64,000 nt of DNA from Seohaeicola sp024304985 (GTDB lineage: Bacteria; Pseudomonadota; Alphaproteobacteria; Rhodobacterales; Rhodobacteraceae), in contig NZ_JARAMP010000010.1 of assembly GCF_028802875.1 (NCBI RefSeq), positions 91,643 through 155,642 on the forward strand, given 5' to 3'. A program made the translations under genes and the position numbers. The notes under the pieces are model-generated. The model was not told the DNA's origin. It ran no database searches and saw only the letters and a program-made list of their open reading frames with translations. Below, one piece after another: positions 23,801 to 32,654 of this stretch; the stretch's first letter is position 1, and every line of letters begins with the position of its first letter.

Positions 23801-25576
23801 TCAGAAGCCACCCGCCACCATCAGAAGCGGCAGCAGCAGGCCGAACATCAGCATGTCGGCGCTGAAGCCCAGATCATCGTTGCCATCGTCTTCCGGCATG
23901 TCCTCGGCCCGCTGGGCGTCCAGTTCCTCTTGCCGCGCGGCGATCTCTTCCAATGAGGGGCCGCCTGTGAACCAGAAAGCCTCGTCCACAGCAGCGACCT
24001 TGGCGACGGCTGGCTGCATCATGCTGACCGCCTGCAACGTGTCCTCCGTATCGCCCTCGCCCAGAGCTGCCATCAGATCGGGCGCAAAATCCGCACCGCC
24101 GATGGTGACTTGCACGATCTCGCGCGGGGCGAGGGTGACGGACACGAAGCCGTTGTCATAATGCGACTCCGGGTCGAGTTCGGTCAGAACCGGTGTGGCG
24201 GTGTTGCTGCCCACAAGATCCCCCGGGGCCACGCCCAGTTTCGTCATGGTGATCGAGTCAAAGCCGGTGACGAGGGAACTGATGTCCACTGTCGTTTCAT
24301 GCGTTTCGTCAGGGTTGGTGGATTGCAGATAGAGCACCATCTTTTCGTTTCCTGCAAAGACATGCGCTTCGGCATTTTCCAGCGCCAGTTCGCTTTGCTG
24401 CCTGTTCGCGCCGTTCAGAACAACGGCGCGCGTGCCCGGCAGGGCCTCGGACATCATGCGGAAAAAGGCGCCGCCCACAGTCTCGTCCGGGTTGCCTTCA
24501 TCCCCCATCAGATTGGAATTGCTGCCTTGCTGCACCGCCCAGACATAGGCGGCCGAGACATCGTGAAGGCCCATCGCCTCGACCAGATCCAGCATCTCGC
24601 CGGCTTGGACCAGACCGAAATCCGTCTCGGCGTCACGACCGGGCGAGCGCACGTTCCATTCGGTGATGACGGGCTTCACGTCATTGAACCCCTCGTCCCA
24701 GAACGTGTCGATCAGGCGCAATTCGAACGTATGGCTTGAGGTTTCGAATTCGCCCTTGGAATAGACATGCGCGATCACGCCATCGACGGCTGCGCGTTCT
24801 TCGGGCAGATCGAACTCGCGCACGATCAGCAGATTGGCGATCTTGGACCAGGCGACGGTGCCGTTGGAATAGATGAAGCCATCGTCCAGCGGCAGGTCAT
24901 ATTCCGCGCTGAACTGATCCAGCTGGTCCTGCGCTGTCCCACTGTAGCGCCCGTCCAGCGCGGCGTAGCCATTGTCCAGACCGACCTGCACATTGACCGT
25001 CGTCTCGGCGAAGAGGGTGTCGAAATCGGGATGGGTGGTCAACTCCTCTTTCACGATCCGGGCCATGGCGCTGGCTACGCGCCCGTATTCGACCGAGGTC
25101 ATTTCGCCGCTGTCCCAGTATTCATTGCCGATCTCGAACCCCGCGATCCGGGGCGCGCCGTAGAAGCCGTCCAGCGTGTCGCGGAGGAAGTCGCGCAGGG
25201 TGTCTTCGTCAATGGCGGCAAAACGGTCGCCATTGGCATCCGCCTGCTGGCTGAGTTGCGAGCGGGTGGGCAGCACGATCATCACCGATCGGTCCGTTTC
25301 CTCCGCAAAAGCCATGAACTCGGAATAAGGCAACAGCGGCTGATCGGCCCCGGTGATGTAATGCTCGGCCATCAGGCGGTCAGGATCGGACAGATCGAAA
25401 TACCGTTCTGTCAATGATCCGCCCGGGTAGCGGATGGTGCTGACGCCAAGGTGTTCGACGGCCTCGTCATAGGTGCCGTTCTCGCCCAGCTTGTCGCGGG
25501 TTGCGAGGATATTGGCACCAAAGTGATCGGCGGTATATGTTTGCTCATAGGCAGTCTTGATGGCAAGGCGGGTCAT
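23801..25576 (-). CDS. Clan GH-A glycoside hydrolase-like protein with C-terminal membrane segment
   Basis: Start taken at ATG 25576 (MTRLAIKTAY), 591 residues. The first 400 residues resemble a (beta/alpha)8 barrel of clan GH-A: the acid/base is probably Glu152 in FEIGNEYW and the nucleophile Glu306 in VITEWN, about 150 residues apart as expected. A beta-sandwich-like region (about 410-510) follows, as in GH39/GH51-type enzymes, then an acidic linker and a final hydrophobic segment (about 570-591). No N-terminal signal peptide is visible, so location and topology are puzzling; non-classical or type I secretion is possible. Substrate unknown, though arabinosides or xylosides are typical of the clan families. 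Confidence 0.65.
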   Translation of the reverse strand: MTRLAIKTAYEQTYTADHFGANILATRDKLGENGTYDEAVEHLGVSTIRYPGGSLTERYFDLSDPDRLMAEHYITGADQPLLPYSEFMAFAEETDRSVMIVLPTRSQLSQQADANGDRFAAIDEDTLRDFLRDTLDGFYGAPRIAGFEIGNEYWDSGEMTSVEYGRVASAMARIVKEELTTHPDFDTLFAETTVNVQVGLDNGYAALDGRYSGTAQDQLDQFSAEYDLPLDDGFIYSNGTVAWSKIANLLIVREFDLPEERAAVDGVIAHVYSKGEFETSSHTFELRLIDTFWDEGFNDVKPVITEWNVRSPGRDAETDFGLVQAGEMLDLVEAMGLHDVSAAYVWAVQQGSNSNLMGDEGNPDETVGGAFFRMMSEALPGTRAVVLNGANRQQSELALENAEAHVFAGNEKMVLYLQSTNPDETHETTVDISSLVTGFDSITMTKLGVAPGDLVGSNTATPVLTELDPESHYDNGFVSVTLAPREIVQVTIGGADFAPDLMAALGEGDTEDTLQAVSMMQPAVAKVAAVDEAFWFTGGPSLEEIAARQEELDAQRAEDMPEDDGNDDLGFSADMLMFGLLLPLLMVAGGF

Positions 25577-25794
25577 GGTCGGGCCTCGGGCGTGGCGGAT
25601 TACACGTCCGAGGCTTTGCAGATTATGTGCCTTAACCAATTTTCACGACGGCACGTTGGTATTGCGCGCCTTGCCATGCGGCAGGGTGGCCCGACTTTCG
25701 GATGGGTCCTGTCGCCACATGGTCGTGACGGCGCGGCAGATGGGATCACGGCGCGCCGGATGGCACGGGAAACCGCGCGCGGTCGGGGCTGTGG

Positions 25795-26781
25795 TCAGCT
25801 GCGGATCCGGGCTGCCCTGATGCGGCTGGGTGCGGTGCCGAACCGGCGGCGGAAGGCGCGGGAAAAACCGGTGGGATCGACAAAGCCACAGCGCAGCGCC
25901 ACTTCACGCAGGCTGTGGCGGGTGTCGGTGATCATGCGCCGCGCGGTTTGCAGGCGCAGGTCCAGATAGGCGGCAGCAGGCCCCTGCCCCAGCGTGTCGC
26001 GGAACAACTGCTCCATGCGGCGCAGGCCCAGACCTTGGGCGCGGGCGATGACCTCAAGCGGCAGGGGATCTTCCAGATGGGCGTTCATCATGGCAAGGGC
26101 GGCGGCAAGGCGCGGGTCATCGGCCATGGGCAACATGCCGGGCCGTTGCGGGCGGGTGCCATCGGTCTGCGCCTCGTATTGGAACGATGCGGCCACCTGC
26201 CCCGCAACAGCCGCGCCGCAGCGCGCACCGATCAGGTGCAGCATCAGATCGGCGGCCGGAGCCGCCCCGCCGGCGGTGAAACGGTTGCGCGACAGAACGA
26301 AACGGTCCGGCACCACATCGACGCGGGGATGGGCAGTGGCGAAATCCTCAAGATCCTCCCAATGGACGGTGGCGCGGTGCCCGTCCAGCAATCCGGCGCG
26401 GGCCAGCACCCAAGGCCCCGCATCGACCGCCCCGATGGCGCGAAAGCGCGGAGCCATCCGGCGCAGCCCGGCGATCAGGGGGCGGGTCGCGATCTCGGAC
26501 TGGTTGTAGCCTGCAACGACGATCAGCACATCGGCGCCTTCTGCTGCGGCAAGCGCGCCCAGTGCGGGCAGTTCGATCCCGCAGGTCAGGGATACCGCTG
26601 CCCCGTCGGGAGACACCACACGCCAGCGAAACCCCTCGCGCCCCAGATGGCGGTTGGCGTTGCGCAGCGGGTCCAGCACTGACGCAACCTCAAGGATCGA
26701 GGCGCGAGGCAGGACCAGCACCGCGATTTCGAGCGGGTCGTCAGAGGCCGTGAAGATCGTTTCTGTAAATGCCATTTCCAT
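25795..26781 (-). CDS. cdhR: AraC/GATase1-type regulator, probable carnitine regulator CdhR
   Basis: A 328-residue regulator: an N-terminal DJ-1/PfpI (GATase1-like) sensor domain (about 20-190) and a C-terminal AraC helix-turn-helix pair (about 225-325, with LREVALRCGFVDPTGFSRAFRRRFG). CdhR of Pseudomonas has this architecture and activates carnitine dehydrogenase genes in response to carnitine. It is divergent from cdhC with a 65-bp gap, the expected position for such a regulator. The start is uncertain: ATG 26781 and ATG 26775 are equally possible and neither has a strong ribosome site. Confidence 0.8.
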   Translation of the reverse strand: MEMAFTETIFTASDDPLEIAVLVLPRASILEVASVLDPLRNANRHLGREGFRWRVVSPDGAAVSLTCGIELPALGALAAAEGADVLIVVAGYNQSEIATRPLIAGLRRMAPRFRAIGAVDAGPWVLARAGLLDGHRATVHWEDLEDFATAHPRVDVVPDRFVLSRNRFTAGGAAPAADLMLHLIGARCGAAVAGQVAASFQYEAQTDGTRPQRPGMLPMADDPRLAAALAMMNAHLEDPLPLEVIARAQGLGLRRMEQLFRDTLGQGPAAAYLDLRLQTARRMITDTRHSLREVALRCGFVDPTGFSRAFRRRFGTAPSRIRAARIRS

Positions 26782-26846
26782 TTCGTAAATCGCCAAGAGT
26801 GGCCATGCAAGCCTGATAGCCTGATCCCGACCAAGGGAGGGTTTCC

Positions 26847-27755
26847 ATGCCATTGACCATGAACCGAGAGGTTTTCATCACCTGCGCCGTGACCGGATCG
26901 GGCGGCACACAGGACATGTCGCCCCATGTGCCTCGCTCGCCCGAGGCCATCGCCGCCTCTGCCATCGACGCGGCCAAGGCGGGTGCTGCGGTGGTGCATT
27001 GCCATGTGCGCGACCCTGAAACCGGCGCGCCCGCGCGTGATCCCGCGCTTTACCGCGAGGTGACCGAGCGGATCCGCGATGCGCAGGTCGATGTGGTGCT
27101 GAACCTGACGGCGGGCATGGGCGGCGACCTGATGTTCGACGGGACCGAGGCCATGAACCGCATGTCACAGCGCTCTGACATGGCGGGGGCCACGGAACGG
27201 GTGCAGCACGTCGTGGAATGCCGCCCTGAAATCTGCACGCTGGATTGCGGCACGATGAATTTCGCCGAGGCCGACTATGTCATGGTCAACACGCCCGGCA
27301 TGCTGCGCGACATGGCGCGGCGCATGACCGACGCAGGTGTGCGGATCGAGATCGAAGCCTTTGACACCGGCCATCTGTGGTTCGCCAAGAAGCTGGTCGA
27401 GGAGGGCGTGATCCCCGCTCCGGTTCTGGTGCAGCTGTGCATGGGCGTGCCATGGGGCGCGCCGGATGATCTGAACACCTTCATGGCGATGGTGAATAAT
27501 GTGCCGAAGGATTGGCACTGGTCAGCCTTTTCCATCGGGCGCAACGAGATGCCTTATGTGGCGGCCTCGGTGCTTGCAGGGGGCAATGTGCGCGTGGGGC
27601 TGGAAGACAATCTCTATCTCGAAAAGGGCGTGCTGGCGACCAATGCGCAACTGGTAGAACGCGCCGTCAGCATCATCGAGAATATGGGCGCTCGGGTGAT
27701 CGGACCCGATGCCGTGCGGCAACGCCTGCAACTGGACAAGAGGGCGCCGCTATGA
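26847..27755 (+). CDS. cdhC: BKACE-family 3-dehydrocarnitine cleavage enzyme
   Basis: A 302-residue DUF849/BKACE protein. The metal-binding HxH is His51/His53 in VVHCHVRDPETG. These enzymes condense a beta-keto acid with acetyl-CoA and cleave it to acetoacetate plus a new acyl-CoA. Next to carnitine dehydrogenase the natural substrate is 3-dehydrocarnitine, giving acetoacetate and betainyl-CoA. ATG 26847 follows AAGGGAGGG. It overlaps the cdhA fusion by ATGA (27752-27755), which supports one pathway. The substrate is assigned from context; many BKACE members act on other beta-keto acids. Confidence 0.85.
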   Translation: MPLTMNREVFITCAVTGSGGTQDMSPHVPRSPEAIAASAIDAAKAGAAVVHCHVRDPETGAPARDPALYREVTERIRDAQVDVVLNLTAGMGGDLMFDGTEAMNRMSQRSDMAGATERVQHVVECRPEICTLDCGTMNFAEADYVMVNTPGMLRDMARRMTDAGVRIEIEAFDTGHLWFAKKLVEEGVIPAPVLVQLCMGVPWGAPDDLNTFMAMVNNVPKDWHWSAFSIGRNEMPYVAASVLAGGNVRVGLEDNLYLEKGVLATNAQLVERAVSIIENMGARVIGPDAVRQRLQLDKRAPL

Positions 27756-29203
27756 AGGCCGCGATCATCGGGGGCGGCGTCATCGGCGGCGGCTGGGCCG
27801 CGCGCTTCCTGCTCAATGGCTGGGATGTGGCGGTGTTCGACCCCGACCCCGAGGCGCCGCGCAAGATCGAGGCGGTCATGGCCAATGCCCGCGCCTCCCT
27901 CCCGGCGCTGTCGGATGTGCCGATGCCTGCACCGGGGCGCCTGACATATCCCGCGACGATCGCCGAGGCGGTGACGGGGGCGGATTACATTCAGGAATCC
28001 GTGTCCGAGCAATTGGCCCTGAAACATCGGGTCTATGCCGAGATTCAATCGCATGCGCCAGACGCGCCGCTGGGATCGTCGACATCGGGGTTCAAGCCTT
28101 CGCAATTGCAGGAAGGCGCAATCAACCCAGCGACGATTTTTGTCGCCCATCCGTTCAACCCGGTCTACCTGCTGCCTTTGGCCGAGGTGGTGCCCAGCGC
28201 CGCCTCGGACCCTGCACTGATCGAACGGGGCAAGGATACGCTGCGCGCCATCGGCATGTTCCCCCTGCATATCCGCAAGGAGATCGACGCCCATATTGCC
28301 GACCGTTTCCTTGAGGCGGTGTGGCGCGAGGCGCTGTGGCTGGTCAAGGACGGGATCGCCACCACCGAGGAAATCGACGAGGCGATCCGCATGGGCTTTG
28401 GCCTGCGCTGGGGTCAGATGGGCCTGTTCGAGACCTATCGCATCGCGGGTGGCGAGGCGGGGATGAAGCACTTCATGGCGCAGTTCGGCCCCTGTCTGGC
28501 CTGGCCCTGGACCAAGCTGACGGATGTGCCCGAGTTCAACGACGAATTGGTCGATCTGATCGCCGGGCAATCGGATGCGCAATCGGGGCACCATTCGATC
28601 CGCGACTTGGAGCGTATCCGGGATTCCAACCTCGTGGGCTTTCTGCGGACGTTGAAGGAACGCGACTGGGGCGCGGGGCGGGTGCTGAACGCCCATGATG
28701 CCGCGCGGCGCGAGGCTGCTGTTGCCGCCACTCCGACAGGTGCGCCGCTGGTGCTGGCGCAGTTGCAGGTTCTGCCGGGGTGGATCGACTATAACGGCCA
28801 CATGACCGAAAGCCGTTATCTGTTCGCGGGGTCCGAGACGTCGGACGCCTTCCTGCGCCTGATCGGGGCGGGGATGGAGTATGTGGCCGGTGGGCACAGC
28901 TATTACACCGCCGAGACGCATATCCTGCATCTGGGAGAGGCCAAGCTGGGCGACCGTCTGACCGGATCGTTGCAGGTCCTGGCGGCGGATCAGAAGCGGC
29001 TGCACGTGTTCATCCGTATCGAAAAGGACGGGGTTGCGGTGGCGACGCTGGAGCAGATGCTGCTGCATGTGGACATGACGGCTGGGCGTGCCTGTCCTGC
29101 TGCACCCGGCGTGCTGGACAGCCTGTTCCGCATCCGCGATGCCCATGCCGCGCTGCCTCGCCCGGACAGCGTGGGCCGCCATGTCGGGCAAGGGAAAGGC
29201 TGA
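27752..29203 (+). CDS. cdhA: Bifunctional L-carnitine dehydrogenase/betainyl-CoA thioesterase
   Basis: 483 residues. Residues 1 to about 310 form a 3-hydroxyacyl-CoA dehydrogenase-fold enzyme with the NAD motif GGGVIGGG (7-14) and HPFNPVYLLPLAEVV; it would oxidise L-carnitine to 3-dehydrocarnitine. Residues about 330-483 are a hot-dog thioesterase domain (WIDYNGHMTESRY), which would release glycine betaine from betainyl-CoA. In Pseudomonas these are separate genes cdhA and cdhB; fused forms are known in alphaproteobacteria. Start ATG 27752 gives the correct N-terminal NAD motif. The stop codon overlaps the next ATG (TGATG). Confidence 0.87.
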   Translation: MKAAIIGGGVIGGGWAARFLLNGWDVAVFDPDPEAPRKIEAVMANARASLPALSDVPMPAPGRLTYPATIAEAVTGADYIQESVSEQLALKHRVYAEIQSHAPDAPLGSSTSGFKPSQLQEGAINPATIFVAHPFNPVYLLPLAEVVPSAASDPALIERGKDTLRAIGMFPLHIRKEIDAHIADRFLEAVWREALWLVKDGIATTEEIDEAIRMGFGLRWGQMGLFETYRIAGGEAGMKHFMAQFGPCLAWPWTKLTDVPEFNDELVDLIAGQSDAQSGHHSIRDLERIRDSNLVGFLRTLKERDWGAGRVLNAHDAARREAAVAATPTGAPLVLAQLQVLPGWIDYNGHMTESRYLFAGSETSDAFLRLIGAGMEYVAGGHSYYTAETHILHLGEAKLGDRLTGSLQVLAADQKRLHVFIRIEKDGVAVATLEQMLLHVDMTAGRACPAAPGVLDSLFRIRDAHAALPRPDSVGRHVGQGKG

Positions 29204-30363
29204 TGCATTTCGCCCTGACCGATGAGCAGCGCATGATCGTGGATACCACCCGCGCCTTCGTGGAGGCCGAGCTTTATCCGCACGAGGCGCTGGTGGAGCG
29301 CACAGGCCATCTGCCGATGGAGCTGATCCGCGAGGTGCAGGCCAAGGCGATGGCGGCGGGCCTTTATGCCGCCAACATGCCCGAGGACGTGGGCGGCGCC
29401 GGCCTCGATCCGCTGTCATGGCTGCTTTATGAGCGGGAATTGGGCCGCGCCAACTATGCGCTGCACTGGACCTGCGTGGCGCGACCCTCGAACATCCTGC
29501 TGGCGGGCACGGAGGCGCAGCGGCAAAAATATCTGATGCCCTGTATCCGGGGCGAGACATGGGATTGTCTGGCCATGACCGAGCCGGGGGCCGGATCGGA
29601 CCTGCGCGGGATGCAGGCCACGGCGCGGCAGGACGGCGGAGATTGGGTGCTGAACGGCACAAAGCATTTCATCAGCCATGCCGATATCGCGGGCTTCACC
29701 ATCGCCTTCATGGCGACCGGTGAAGAAGACACGCCGCGCGGCCGGAAGAAGAAGATTACCGCCTTCTTCGTGGACAAGGGCACCAGAGGCTTCACCGTCC
29801 GCGACGGCTATCGCAACGTGAGCCATCGGGGCTACAGCAATGCCGTGCTGGACTTCGACGATTGCCGCGTGCCCGCTGAAAACGTTCTGGGCGAGGTCCA
29901 CAAGGGGTTCGAGGTCGCCAATGACTGGCTGGGCGCCACCCGCCTGCAAGTCGCCGCCACCTGTCTGGGCCGCGCCGATCGCGCGCTGGGGCATGCGATC
30001 CGCTACGCCGCCGACCGCCGCCAGTTCGGGCAGGCCATCGGCAAGTTTCAGGGCGTCAGCTTCAAACTGGCCGATATGGCGATGGAGTTGAAGGCAGCGG
30101 AACTCCTGACATGGGAGGCGGGCTGGAAATTCGACCAAGGCAGCGTCACCGATGCAGACATGGCCATGGCCAAGCTCAAGGCGACCGAGGTGCTGGCCAT
30201 GGTCGCGGATGAGGCCATCCAGATCCATGGCGGCATGGGGCTGATGGATGAATTGCCGCTGGAACGCATCTGGCGCGACGCGCGGGTCGAGCGGATCTGG
30301 GAAGGCACATCCGAGATCCAGCGCCACATCATCAGCCGCGAACTGCTGCGCCCCCACGAATGA
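29203..30363 (+). CDS. Acyl-CoA dehydrogenase, possible gamma-butyrobetainyl-CoA dehydrogenase
   Basis: A 386-residue flavoprotein of the acyl-CoA dehydrogenase family with the FAD-binding AMTEPGAGSD segment and the catalytic base Glu367 in IWEGTSEIQ, close to the C-terminus as in medium-chain enzymes. It starts within the stop codon of cdhA (TGATG), so it is very likely part of the same operon. By position it could desaturate gamma-butyrobetainyl-CoA to crotonobetainyl-CoA, which the downstream hydratase could convert to carnitinyl-CoA. That substrate is inferred from the neighbours, not from active-site residues. Confidence 0.85.
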   Translation: MHFALTDEQRMIVDTTRAFVEAELYPHEALVERTGHLPMELIREVQAKAMAAGLYAANMPEDVGGAGLDPLSWLLYERELGRANYALHWTCVARPSNILLAGTEAQRQKYLMPCIRGETWDCLAMTEPGAGSDLRGMQATARQDGGDWVLNGTKHFISHADIAGFTIAFMATGEEDTPRGRKKKITAFFVDKGTRGFTVRDGYRNVSHRGYSNAVLDFDDCRVPAENVLGEVHKGFEVANDWLGATRLQVAATCLGRADRALGHAIRYAADRRQFGQAIGKFQGVSFKLADMAMELKAAELLTWEAGWKFDQGSVTDADMAMAKLKATEVLAMVADEAIQIHGGMGLMDELPLERIWRDARVERIWEGTSEIQRHIISRELLRPHE

Positions 30364-30367
30364 AGCA

Positions 30368-30405
30368 GGGGGGCTGTCTGCCCCCCACGTTCAGCTTTGC
30401 TGAAC
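30368..30405 (+). terminator. Tandem hairpins after the acyl-CoA dehydrogenase gene
   Basis: Two perfect stem-loops follow the stop codon: GGGGGGC-TGTCT-GCCCCCC (30368-30386) and GTTCAGC-TTT-GCTGAAC (30389-30405). No long T-run follows, but G-rich hairpins of this style are common gene ends in Rhodobacteraceae. They may terminate or attenuate transcription into the CoA ligase gene. Confidence 0.55.
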
Positions 30406-30408
30406 GCC

Positions 30409-30600
30409 CCCCCCGAGGATATTTCAGGACGGAAAATGTGCAAATCCCGGTGTGATCTTCAGCAAGTGTTTACCAAGCACTGCCATATTGGGCCCACGGT
30501 ACAGGCGGGGACGCCGATGACCGTGACGGGAAATGGCACCTCGTTGGCCGATGGTCAGCGGGGTGTTTCCATTTTTCGTCCTCAAATCTCCCGGGTGGGG
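30409..30600. repeat. Inverted-repeat-bounded intergenic element
   Basis: The arms at about 30409-30438 (CCGAGGATATTTCAGGACGG core) and 30569-30600 (TTTTTCGTCCTCAAATCTCC core) are imperfect inverted copies of about 30 bp, enclosing some 130 bp with no convincing gene. The GAGGATATTT motif is frequent between genes in Rhodobacteraceae. The stretch may be a miniature mobile or REP-like element; I know no family name for it. Confidence 0.45.
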
Positions 30601-30601
30601 T

Positions 30602-30626
30602 CCGGGGAGGGCAGCGCCCTCCCCGG
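30602..30626. repeat. Perfect 11-bp-arm hairpin before the CoA ligase gene
   Basis: CCGGGGAGGGC-AGC-GCCCTCCCCGG is a perfect stem-loop 28 bp upstream of the next ATG. It may be the right boundary of the neighbouring repeat element, or a structure in the leader of the ligase mRNA. Confidence 0.5.
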
Positions 30627-30653
30627 CCTGTCGGACTGCGCCGGGTTCTGGAC

Positions 30654-32654
30654 ATGACGGCCCTCGCTCGCCTGTTGCGCCCCCGTTCCATCGCCGTGCT
30701 GGGCGCGGGATGGGCGGCCAATGTGATCGAGCAATGCCGCAGGATGGGGTTTGACGGACCGGTCTGGCCCGTGCATCCCACGCGGGACAGCATCGCGGGC
30801 GTGCCATGCCATCGCAGCCTTGCCGAGCTTCCCGCAGCCCCGGATGCCACCTTCATTGGTGTGAACCGCCATGCCACATTGGATGTAGTGGCGGAACTGG
30901 CCGCGATGGGCGCAGGAGGCGCCATCTGTTTCGCCGCAGGCTGGCGCGAAGCGGGTGAGGCGGATCTGCAGGATCAGCTTGTTTCCATTTCAGGAACAAT
31001 GCCGATTCTAGGGCCGAATTGTTATGGCCTCATCAATTATCTTGACGGCGCCTTGCTCTGGCCCGACCAGCATGGCGGGCGACGGGTAGACCGTGGTGTC
31101 GCGCTGTTGAGCCAATCCTCGAATATCGTGATCAACCTGACCATGCAGGCGCGGGGCCTGCCCGTGGCCTATGTCGCCTGTCTGGGCAATGCCGCCAAGG
31201 TGGGCTTGGCTGAACTGGCGGGCGCGCTGCTGGACGATCCGCGCGTCACGGCGCTGGGTCTTTACATCGAAGGCTTGGGCGATGCGGCGGCAGTCGCCGC
31301 GTTGGCGCAGGCCGCGCGGGCGGCCGGCAAAGGGATCGTTGCGATCAAGTCGGGCAAGACCGCCGCGGCGCGCGAGGCGGCGGCTTCACATACCGCGTCA
31401 CTGGCCGGGGGCGGTGCTGCGTCATCCGCCTATCTGCACCAGATCGGCGTGGCCGAGGTGAACACGCCCGCCGAACTGATCGAGACCCTGAAGATCCTGC
31501 ATGTCCGTGGGCCCGGACTGGGGCGGCGGCTGTGTTCGCTGTCCTGTTCGGGCGGCGAGGCGGGATTGGTGGCCGATATGGCTGCCCCCTACGGGTTGGA
31601 CTTCCCAACCCCATCCACGGCGCAGCGGGAGCGGTTGTCGGGTATCCTCGGCCCCCTCGTCACCATCGCCAACCCTTTGGACTACCACACCTTCATCTGG
31701 GGCGACGGGCCACGCACAACGGATGTCTTCACCACCATGCTGGAGGGATACGATGCGGGCATCTTCATCATCGACCCGCCGCGCCCGGATCGGTGCGATC
31801 CGTCGAGTTTCGAGCCTGCGCTGGAGGCGATCGTCGCAGCGGGGCGCGCCACGGGCAAGCCGGCCTTCCCGGTTGCCTCCCTGCCCGAGAATTTTGACGA
31901 GGCGCGGGCGATTGCCTTGATGGATCAGGGCATTGCGCCCTTGATGGGGTTGGAGACGGCGCTGGCCGCGATCCGGGCGGCGCAGGGAACGGGTGGCCGC
32001 GCGGGGTGGCGACCGTGGCCGGTGGCGCCGCGTGACGCGCCGTTGACCCTGATGCCGGAGCCGGAGGCCAAGACGCTATTGGCGGCGCAGGGTATTCCTG
32101 TGCCCCGCGGGGTGAGCGCGCCGGATCTGTCTGCGGTGCTGCCACTGGCGCAAAACCTGTCCCCGCCACTGGTGCTGAAAGGGATCGGCTTTGCCCACAA
32201 GACCGAGGCGGGGGCAGTGCGGCTGCACCTGTCCACGCTGGAAGGTCAGGCTGATATGCCCGGTTCCGCAGGCTATCTGGCCGAGGAGATGGTGACTGGC
32301 GCGCTGGCCGAATTGCTGATCGGGGCGCGGCGCGATCCGGTCTATGGCGCGACGCTGACGATCGGGTTTGGCGGCGTAACGGCGGAACTGCTGGACGATA
32401 CCGCCACGCTGGTCCTGCCGGTCACGGGGGATGAGATCCGCGTGGCCTTGCGGTCCTTGCGCCTGTGGCCGCTGCTGGATGGCTATCGCGGGCGGGCACG
32501 GGCGAATGTGGCGGCCGTGGTCGAGGTCGCCTTGGCCTTGCAGGCGATGCTGGCGGCTGACAGGCTGCTGGCAGAGATAGAGATCAACCCCCTGATGGTG
32601 ACGACCGACGGGGCCATCGCGGTGGATGCCGTGATCTGGAGGGAAGAAACATGA
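30654..32654 (+). CDS. Acetate--CoA ligase (ADP-forming) family protein
   Basis: A 666-residue acyl-CoA synthetase of the ADP-forming type: CoA-binding domain (about 5-120), succinyl-CoA ligase-like domain with the phospho-His His246 in ASHTASLAG, and a C-terminal ATP-grasp domain (about 440-660) ending with ADRLLAEIEINPLMV. It overlaps the CaiD-like gene by ATGA. In this locus it may activate gamma-butyrobetaine, crotonobetaine or D-carnitine to the CoA thioester, a job done by AMP-forming CaiC in enterobacteria. It is separated from the upstream genes by 290 bp of repeats and hairpins, so it may have its own promoter. Confidence 0.82.
   Translation: MTALARLLRPRSIAVLGAGWAANVIEQCRRMGFDGPVWPVHPTRDSIAGVPCHRSLAELPAAPDATFIGVNRHATLDVVAELAAMGAGGAICFAAGWREAGEADLQDQLVSISGTMPILGPNCYGLINYLDGALLWPDQHGGRRVDRGVALLSQSSNIVINLTMQARGLPVAYVACLGNAAKVGLAELAGALLDDPRVTALGLYIEGLGDAAAVAALAQAARAAGKGIVAIKSGKTAAAREAAASHTASLAGGGAASSAYLHQIGVAEVNTPAELIETLKILHVRGPGLGRRLCSLSCSGGEAGLVADMAAPYGLDFPTPSTAQRERLSGILGPLVTIANPLDYHTFIWGDGPRTTDVFTTMLEGYDAGIFIIDPPRPDRCDPSSFEPALEAIVAAGRATGKPAFPVASLPENFDEARAIALMDQGIAPLMGLETALAAIRAAQGTGGRAGWRPWPVAPRDAPLTLMPEPEAKTLLAAQGIPVPRGVSAPDLSAVLPLAQNLSPPLVLKGIGFAHKTEAGAVRLHLSTLEGQADMPGSAGYLAEEMVTGALAELLIGARRDPVYGATLTIGFGGVTAELLDDTATLVLPVTGDEIRVALRSLRLWPLLDGYRGRARANVAAVVEVALALQAMLAADRLLAEIEINPLMVTTDGAIAVDAVIWREET

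Noticed and set aside
27614..29662. A 682-codon open frame on the minus strand
   Set aside because: It is antisense to the cdhA fusion and acyl-CoA dehydrogenase, which have clear motifs and coupled starts. The translation is Arg/Pro/His-rich with no recognisable domain, as expected for a frame opposite a GC-rich gene.
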